Assembly: GCA_004335635.1 (NCBI GenBank)
Contig: QAXH01000310.1
Span: forward strand, 1-14,086
Direction: 5' to 3'
Length of the DNA: 14,086 nucleotides
Source of the DNA: Chloromonas sp. AAM2
Lineage: Eukaryota > Chlorophyta > Chlorophyceae > Chlamydomonadales > Chlamydomonadaceae
Shown here: piece by piece, positions 1 to 7,443 of the stretch
Numbering within the stretch: position 1 is the stretch's first letter
Layout of the letters: each line of letters opens with the position of its first letter
The notes under the pieces: model-generated
Seen by the model: only the letters and a program-made list of their open reading frames with translations
What the model was told of the DNA's origin: nothing
The model's database searches: none
Position numbers and translations under genes: made by a program

Positions 1-126
1 GGGCATGGTGGCATGGGCATGGTGGCATGGGCATGGTGGCATGGGCATGGTGGCATGGGCATGATGACATGGGCATGGTGGCATGGGCATGGTGGCATGG
101 GCATGGCGACATGGGCATGGTGACAT
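1..126. repeat. 14-bp minisatellite, nine units, cut by the window edge
   Basis: Nine head-to-tail copies of gggcatggtggcat fill 1-126. Units 5, 8 and 9 have one or two substitutions (for example gggcatgatgacat). It lies in the intron following the last visible D2HGDH exon (399-558). No further D2HGDH exon could be found between this array and 398. Confidence 0.95.
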
Positions 127-398
127 AGTAGGCTCAATTCTTTCCTTTCTTTTCCTGGTTTGCCAGCCATTGAGCTTTTGTGCCCAATTGTGCTGGTGCA
201 GTGGTTTCAGTTCTGCTGATTGCACCCCTCATCAGTTTTTCCTCCTCTCACAAAAACACTTGGAGTAACTGCAATAAGTGCACTGCCCACAGCGTCAGAC
301 AGCTGCCACAACAACAATGTCGTGATTATCCCTTTCCCTCCCACCCTTGCACACACCGATGCTGTGGGCAGTCTTATCCCCCTTCCCCAAATACACAC

Positions 399-3300
399 CT
401 GGGTGCCGACACATTGAGGTGCAGGTTGCCGTCCCCCACGTGACCGTATCCCACCACCCGCACGTCCGGCCCACACTTGGCCAGCTTGGCTCTCATTTCC
501 TCCACCAAAGTGTACATGCCCTTCACAGGCAGGCTGACGTCGTACTTATACACAGCACCTGCACAGGACAAAACCGACACGTGAAAAAAAACCGATTCTG
601 GTGCTTTTTATCGGCTTGTTTTATGTAACACATCAGTGATTAAACGCACGCTGGTTACTAGACGCAATCTGGTATAAACGATCCTTCCCGTGCGATTGTT
701 TCAAAACAAAACTTTCACCTTCCCTTCTTACGAACGTTCACCTTTCACCCCCTCCCCTGCGCATCCCCCCATACGGAAAACAATGATACTGAGGTTTGCA
801 GACTTTGCGCCAATGATGACCGAACAGCAGATGACGCTGTGTGAACATGAAAAGTAGCAGGTACATGTATGCAGTTTGCTCACCTCTTCTTCCCAGAGCT
901 TCTGCCACCCCTTCTCTCACACGCCATATGGCCGCTGCCTGGATCTCGTTGCCGGCCAGCACGCCATCTGTCACACACTGAGATGACATCACACTCTGCG
1001 CAAGAAGTGAGAAGTAACGACTTCATTTCAATATTATCAATAAATTTTAATAAAATCATTCAGGCAGACTGCTTGATTCCTCCCTTAGCACACTACCTCC
1101 AGAAAGGTCTGTAGCTTGTCCATGTCGTGCTGTGGATTGCTGCCATGCGTTTCCACTAACGCATAAAACGGCCCAGCACCCCCCCCTGCTGACTCCCCAG
1201 CGGCTGCTGTGCTGCTGCTGTTTGTCCCCCCAGGGCTCGCCAGGGGATTAGTCACACCTGCGATTGTTACATCAACAACACAAAAGAGTGACGATCGTTG
1301 ATGGCTGCCGTGCTTACTCGAGACTCCCAACAACAGCAAGGAGTGGCTGTCAAGCGACATCAACCATGCAAAACAACATCTGGACCTCGGCTGCGCATCA
1401 TTTTATTTACAGCTGCAACACACTGTGCACTAAGCATGCCTGCCCACAAAATCCCACGCCTGTGGCATGGTGACAAATTCAAACAGTTGCGGTGTTCATG
1501 TCATGCGGCCCCGGCACGCACCTGGCAGCTGGCTGCACACTTGATGCATCGCTTCCGAGTCCAGGAATTCAAACGCTGACAGGATCTCCCCCAGCTGCTG
1601 CCTAGCTGCCGACAGCAGGCGTGTGATGGCCTCGAAAGACTCGAGAGAGAAGAAAACGACGTTTACAGAGGAGGGCCGGGGGGCGCACTGAACGGCCACG
1701 GCTGTGATCACACCTGTGGGTAGTGGGGAAAGAGTGAGAATGGGAGTGACGTGGGCTGGGTTATGAATCCTTTAGGAGGAGTGTGACCGGCATGGTGTCT
1801 GTTCGCCTTTTTGATTGTCTTTATCTGTCTAACTGGATTGTCCCGAAGTTCCAATCCAATCTAGACTAGACTGAGGACAACGTGCGTAAGCGCACTCAAG
1901 CCAAGAAGTGCTTTCTTGCCAATGCCCGGTTGCCATCTTATGCCCAGACTTTATTTCTCGTCGTGTGTTTCTAGCTGCACCTGCTCAATCCATGTCTGAC
2001 AGCCTTTGGCACGCCTTTGTTTGTCCACAGTGCTTTGACTTCTGTGTTCTTTGCGCCTTGCAGTTGCCTTCTGTTGCTTAGGGTTGGTTAGGACGGTATC
2101 CAGCCTCGTCTCTTGCATGGCTTGCTAGCACTCGCGCTCGGTGCATGTGGGCCCCCATGATGTAATCAACACGTATATATATATATATATATATATATAT
2201 TGCCCGTGCCAGTCCCATCCCAGACCCATCCCCTGGGATGCATTTCCTACTAGCATTCATGAACAGCAACTGATGTGAATCTACCCTCCTTCTTTCACCA
2301 CCAGGGGCCAGAGGGGAGGGGAGCGAACGGCAAGGTGTCTGTCTGTCCGTCCACCTATTTCTTTGCACGATGAACAATAGGATGAGCTTCGTACCTTTCA
2401 TTGGTCTCTTCTCTTCCCTCATGACCGACCAGAACGCACAACCCTGCTAGAATAACCCTGCTAAACTCTTTATTGTATGCACACACTTGCATCCTGGCCA
2501 CTGCCCCCCTTTCCGCATGCAACCCAGCCCTGCCCTGCACCATGCACATTCATAAGATCTGTCCATTGTGAGCATACCAAAAGGGCTTGATGCCTTTTGG
2601 GCGCGTCTTCCTTAACCTTATGCGCCACACTCAGTGCACATGTCTCCGTAGTGCAAGAAACCTGCAGACGCCACCACTACCTGCTACAGGATAAGAGCCC
2701 CTGTATGGCACCCACCGAGCGTTCCCTCGGCCCCTATGAACAGCTGCTTCAGGTCGTAGCCCGTGTTGTCCTTCCTCAGGGTCCTCAGCAGGTCCAGCAC
2801 CCGTCCGTCGCCCAACACCACCTCAACACCCAGCACAGTGCCATGAAGGGAGCCGTAACGGAGGAGGCGCAAACCGCCTGAAGGAGGGACAGAAACGGCC
2901 GTAACGGTTTCGACATGGCAGAAACGGTTGCATAACGCATCCTTCTTTTCAAGATCCAGGATTCCCACTTACGTGCTGGCGATCAACAGCAAGGAAAGCA
3001 GGTGGGCCTGCAGTGCGCAGCTCCAAATTCTCCTGCCCTTCCCCAGTGTAGCAGTTTTCCGGCTGTTTCCATGCGCCTCTGCACTTGTGCTGACCTTTCG
3101 CTCTATGAATGAGGTTGGGTTGCGTCCTGACCAACTCTGGTTCACGTGGTGGTGGTAGTTGATAACGTAAGCAGTTAACGCGTTAACTGCTCATTTTCGT
3201 ACATCCTGGCAGTACAATGTACGTGGTGCTCCCACCTGCATTAGTGCTGACGTTGCCCCCGATCTGGCAGCTCCCCTTCGCGCCCAGGTCCAGCGGCATG

Positions 3301-4818
3301 ATCCAGCCGTGCGGCCACACGCGTGCGTCCAGAGCGCCCAGCACACAGCCAGCCTCGGCCACCAGAGCACCACTGGCCTGGAGGCAAGACAAGCAAACCA
3401 GCGGTGGTGGACACGGAATATTTTACTGAGCTCAACATTCAGTACAAGCTTATGTACATTGTATTAGATGCAGCACCACGATCATGTCATGTACGGATGA
3501 TAATGGTAATGTGCATTTGCTCAGGGGGGAGAGTGTGGTTGTGTGCCATGGTGTGACGTGCATGGATGAGCTGAGCCACACGCACATCAGCACATGCTTC
3601 ACCAACAACCAACGCAGGGGTTTATTACGTGAGAATCCAAGACTCAGGCCCAAGACGGCCGCTGTTATGATGAGACACCGAATTGCTTTCTTGGGCAGTG
3701 GCTCGCACCTAGTGCAATGCCAACTTTTCAACATGCAGATGGTGCAAGGGGCTGGGAAGACGGTTTGCCCCTGACTCACTGCGTCAAATGAGATAACCTT
3801 GTTCATCCTGCCCAGGTGCAGCACCACCTCGTCAAACACGGGCACGCTGCCGCCCACCAGCCCGGTGTTGCCACCCTGGGGCACGACAGCTAAGCGACGG
3901 GACGCACAGTGGGACAAAACCTTGGACACCTGGGAGAGGGCAGAAACGGTCAGTCACGTGTGCAGGACAGTGTGACGTGGGAAACTGGTCCGGGAAACCG
4001 TTACAGCCAGGCAATGGGGGTACGAGTTCCTTGACCGTCTGAAGCTGTTTCGATGCAGCAGTTTCAATGACCTTGGCTCTGCAGCCACATGGTCACATTT
4101 CAAGTACCCTGTAGTACATATGGCTACCCTTACTATCTTCGCCTTAACAACGCACCTGGTCAGTGCTGCCAGGCCGGAGCACTAGGGAGCTGCGCCCCTC
4201 ATACTTGTGCATCCAGTCCCTGCACGCATATGGTAACTAAGCCTGGATGATGCATGATGCTGCGTGTAATCCTTGGCAGAAACCGCAAAGATTAGTCCCT
4301 AGCGCTGCGGTTCCCGTTCTCTTAACCACATTGCAAAGATATGCAGTCCACATTGCAAAGATATGGGAAGGTATACTGTCTTGAGTGTTTTTCGGCGGGA
4401 GGGGTCCTTGAATTCGCAATTGTGTACACAGCTGGTACAAAGTTTGAGACCACAACAACAACAAGTAATTCGAAAACAAACACCCATCCATACTTGGGTT
4501 AAGCCCATTAGCAGGCTAACAATACTATAGCCATGTTGAATCTTGAGGGCTGAGAAACTGATTACAGCTGACGTGCAGCCAAGTAGGCATGTGTCCCAGC
4601 ACAGCGCAGCACGACCCTCACCGGTTGTGAGCCTCTAGTGCGGTGGAATCAGTGACCACGCCGGCATCGCCAAGCACATCACGGAAATGCTGCACATCTG
4701 CGTCCGTAAGCTGAGCGAAACGCTCATTGCGTTGGACTCCGGAATGCAAGAGGTTTCGGGCAACTTCGTATGTACGTTTTCTTGTCCTCAAAGCTTGCCC
4801 GAGAAGACCCAGTGCCAT
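399..4818 (-). CDS. D2HGDH: D-2-hydroxyglutarate dehydrogenase, mitochondrial, FAD-dependent (nine exons, 3' end missing)
   Basis: This enzyme oxidises D-2-hydroxyglutarate to 2-oxoglutarate in mitochondria; family members bind FAD and pass electrons to ETF. Exons (minus strand): 4622-4818, 4156-4219, 3780-3929, 3236-3377, 2716-2877, 1522-1713, 1097-1257, 884-995 and 399-558. Every join is GT...AG and in frame, giving 446 residues plus a partial codon. The first ATG opens a presequence-like stretch ([20 protein letters not shown]). The FAD loop [14 protein letters not shown] lies at about 104-117, [17 protein letters not shown] at about 163-179, [15 protein letters not shown] at about 219-233, and [10 protein letters not shown] at about 396-405. 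[13 protein letters not shown] at about 430-442 carries two metal-ligand histidines (H433, H440). About 100 C-terminal residues, including the family SAEHG motif, lie off the left edge. Oddities are a Ser/Ala/Gly-rich insert at about 304-331 and Ala at 387. Identity rests on near-continuous similarity to plant and animal D2HGDH recalled from family knowledge. Confidence 0.95.
559..883 (-). other. D2HGDH intron 8 (325 bp)
   Basis: Donor GTGAGC at 883 and acceptor TGTGCAG ending at 559. The join restores the [12 protein letters not shown] motif. There is no repeat or gene inside. Confidence 0.85.
1714..2715 (-). other. D2HGDH intron 5 (1002 bp)
   Basis: This is the longest intron of the gene, bounded on the minus strand by the donor at 2715 (GTGGGT) and the acceptor ending at 1714 (ACCCACAG). 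It holds the TA microsatellite at about 2172-2200 and no recognisable coding segment on either strand. Confidence 0.85.
2172..2200. repeat. TA dinucleotide microsatellite
   Basis: About 14 uninterrupted TA units lie in D2HGDH intron 5. The tract is likely polymorphic in length. Confidence 0.95.
2878..3235 (-). other. D2HGDH intron 4 (358 bp) with a perfect palindrome
   Basis: Donor GTGGGA at 3235 and acceptor TTCAG ending at 2878. The only notable content is a perfect 22-bp palindrome at 3170-3191 (half-site agcagttaacg). No coding segment was seen. Confidence 0.8.
3378..3779 (-). other. D2HGDH intron 3 (402 bp)
   Basis: Donor GTGAGT at 3779 and acceptor CTCCAG ending at 3378. A plus-strand frame of 96 codons (3484-3774) is open but has no recognisable domain and covers only intron. 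I see nothing else here. Confidence 0.8.
4220..4621 (-). other. D2HGDH intron 1 (402 bp) with an 18-nt tandem duplication
   Basis: Donor GTGAGG at 4621 and acceptor GTGCAG ending at 4220. Inside, ccacattgcaaagatatg occurs twice, at 4326-4343 and 4348-4365, as a 22-bp-period duplication. Confidence 0.85.
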
Positions 4819-7443
4819 GTCAAATGTCAACCTTACGCCATGCAGCCGTGATTGCGAGCCACTTGGCCGTTTCTGATGCTTACTTTTCTGATTGCGTCAC
4901 CTGCTTCTGCGTCTTCTTGATACTTCTAACTTGTAAGTTGAGATAGACGTTCTTACACGATTGTAATTGAACATGAACCAGGTGACCCTTGGAAAGGAAT
5001 GTGTGTGTGAAGGTCATTGTTGAGTGATTGTACAGTGGGCTTTGTTGAGTGAGCTCACTTTCAGTCACCAGTGCGGGGCCTGGACAGAGAGGGGTCTTAG
5101 GGCTTTGACAGCAGCCCATGCCAACCCTGGGCTCAAAAGGAGTGCATCTGCCAGCAGCGAGTCAAGGCTATTGCATCATGCAAGATGGTAAGATCTTACC
5201 TGCTGCAATACTACAATTTGGTGAGCATCCTACAGTTGGTGCGCACCAGAGGGCCCATGCCAAGAGCCAACGGGTTGTGCATGCATGTTCTGCATTAAAT
5301 GCATTGTTGGAATGTAGTTGGAATGCATGATGCGCAGGACACATGGCATGTGAGATTGCACCAACGTTGCTGTGCAGCGCAAAGCAAGTAGCCATTGAAT
5401 CAAAGGACCCTCTGCACTTCAGCTGTTCCATGTCATTGGCACTTTCCCGCTGTCTGCATGCTCCTCGCACAGTCCCGCAATGCAAACTACCGTGATCGCC
5501 CAGCTGAGCATTTGGCCCTTTGCATTGAGGGACTCTGCAAGGAGCAAACAGACAGCGGGAAAATGCCAATGACATGGAATAGCTGAAGTACAGAGGGTCC
5601 TTTGATTTGATGGCCACATGTTTCACAGGCAGAAGCAGCAGCAGCAGTGCAAGCTAGCAACGATTGGTACCATTTGAACCCCACACACATGTAGGCTGTG
5701 GCGTTAGAGAGAATTGAACACGCTGCCAATGACATGCTCGGCCACTGAGCTTTGAGAACTAGTCTATCCGTGGCTGATGCTTCACACAGTCACGTGGCGC
5801 GATGAGGGTGGGCTCTGATCAAGGAATATCTTTGTTGAAAATGCTTTGCTAAGCTGGCCCTGCCAGATATGGTCAATTATTCTAGGGTGGTAATGTGTTG
5901 GGTGTTATAAAACAATGTGGGTGTTGAATTATGGTCAATTATTTAAAGGTGACTGGTGCAATTCCACTTTACAAAATCAGCTCCCACGTGCCATCTTGAC
6001 GACCTGGAATGCAAACTGAACCACTCTTGGCTGTCAGGTATGCCAGCATCCAACACAAGGCGCGTGCCTCAAGCAAGACACAAGATGAGCCACACGAGGC
6101 CTAGCATGGAAAGCCACCTGTTCAAAACTGTTGATCCGAACAGCAGCAAAACTGATGAGATCTCGAAGAACGAGTCATGCCACACACTGTCACTATCTCG
6201 CGCCACGTCAAATCACATTTCAGTTTGCCGGTCACACAACAAGCACATCCACTCTGAAACGTCCCAACACTTGTGGCCATGCAAGCAACAGTTGCAATCC
6301 GGCAAGCTGGCCACCTTCTGCAATCCGGACATGGAAATGCACATGGCGCACGTGTTTGCAAACGGGCGAGCCAGCCAGCAGCAAAAGGAAGCTGCTGTAC
6401 TCCCAGCCAAATGAAGCCATGCATGGTGCCCAGGCTGCCTGCAAGCTGTATGCCATCATCATGACATCAGCTGGAACGGGACGTCTGGCATCTCCACAGC
6501 CATTGCAACATCAGCATGCCCTACTCATCACAACTCACATAGGTGCTGTCAGCGTAGAGTGTCTTGCCTAGCATGTATTGCCTAGCTCAAACCAACCACT
6601 CTGTGCACAGAAGCGTTGCCACATCACTAAGAGCAGCTTCAAGTTGACACGTGGGCGCCCTCTGACCCCTTTCGCGCCCTGTGACAGTTCCCTGCTGCAG
6701 ACGGGTGCCGAGAGCCTAGATTGGAGTCACTCCACACAACTGGCCGGCCACGACATGACAACCACATCATTAGAATGAGTCAAGTTTGTCCGGTCACGGC
6801 AAACAAACAGACCAAAGATAGCCTACTGCGAGCCATGGCCAACAGCACAACCACACTTATCCTCAGGCCATGGACAACCACAACCACACTAACAATAAAG
6901 CCACGCATCAACAGCTTGTGCTAGTAGCCTGCCTTGCTATGCTGGCAGGCCCTGTGGCTCCTCAAGCGCGTCCAATACATGCTGCCCGTACGCAACTCCA
7001 CACAGGGGCCCTTGAGCTCGTGCCCACACACATAGCACAACCAATAGCCCAACAGAACCATCATGCAAATCTGCACATGCCATGATGATGACACGCAGCG
7101 CACGAGCCCAGGGCTCTGGCCTCATCATGTCACACTCCATGTGTAACCTTGCCTCATGAAACAGCGCCAAACAACATGCTATAGGCCTTGGTCTCCCCAT
7201 GCAACCCTCCATGCGGCAAGCCATGCAGGCCCGCATGTCAGCATGCCCTGAACGTCAGGGTTCTTGTATGTATGCATGTGCTCATGCATTTTGCCTCCCA
7301 ATGCAACGACCGTGCGTGCAGCCACCCTTCGAGTGGGTAAACATGCATCACCGTCACGCTTGCATGCACCACCCTCACACCGGCACACAGTGTACCTGTG
7401 AACAGCCAATGCGGCAAGCCATGCAGGTCCATGCAGGCCCACA
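4819..7443. other. Intergenic region without a supportable protein gene
   Basis: These 2.6 kb lie between the start of the D2HGDH gene and the stop codon of the lumenal-protein gene, both on the minus strand. They should contain the D2HGDH promoter at the left and the 3' UTR of the lumenal gene at the right. Reading frames up to about 150 codons exist (for example 5956-6414 and 6131-6571), but they overlap each other, have no recognisable domain, and cannot be extended by splice sites into conserved sequence. The recognisable contents are a large foldback (5391-5614), a 14-nt direct repeat around 5868-5943 and a 19-nt direct repeat at 7211-7229 and 7409-7427. Confidence 0.6.
5391..5614. repeat. 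Large foldback: 96-bp inverted repeat with 32-nt loop
   Basis: Arm 5391-5486 is the reverse complement of arm 5519-5614 over 96 positions without a gap and with 10 mismatches (about 90% identity); the loop is 5487-5518. Most differences between arms are C/T or G/A transitions. The arms encode near-identical peptides on opposite strands, which reflects the palindrome and not coding. A transcript from either strand would form one long stem. This fits a MITE-like element or a microRNA/siRNA hairpin precursor, both known in green algae; the sequence alone does not decide. Similarity outside the arms fades within a few bases, and no target-site duplication was found. Confidence 0.85.

Noticed and set aside
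1..126. Possible CRISPR array
   Set aside because: Copies are contiguous 14-bp units without spacers, in a eukaryotic intron; this is a minisatellite.
127..398. Search for the D2HGDH C-terminal exon (SAEHG region)
   Set aside because: None of the minus-strand frames in this stretch resembles the family C-terminus; the exon must lie left of the window.
4819..4830. N-terminal extension of D2HGDH beginning at a TTG
   Set aside because: The extension gives only four extra residues from a non-ATG codon; the ATG at 4818 opens a better mitochondrial presequence.
5395..5626. Similar peptides on opposite strands suggesting duplicated small genes
   Set aside because: The resemblance follows directly from the inverted repeat; no codon bias or domain supports translation.
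5956..6571. Overlapping plus-strand frames of 146-152 codons as a possible gene
   Set aside because: Two overlapping frames are equally open, neither shows a recognisable domain, and no splice-linked conserved exons were found.
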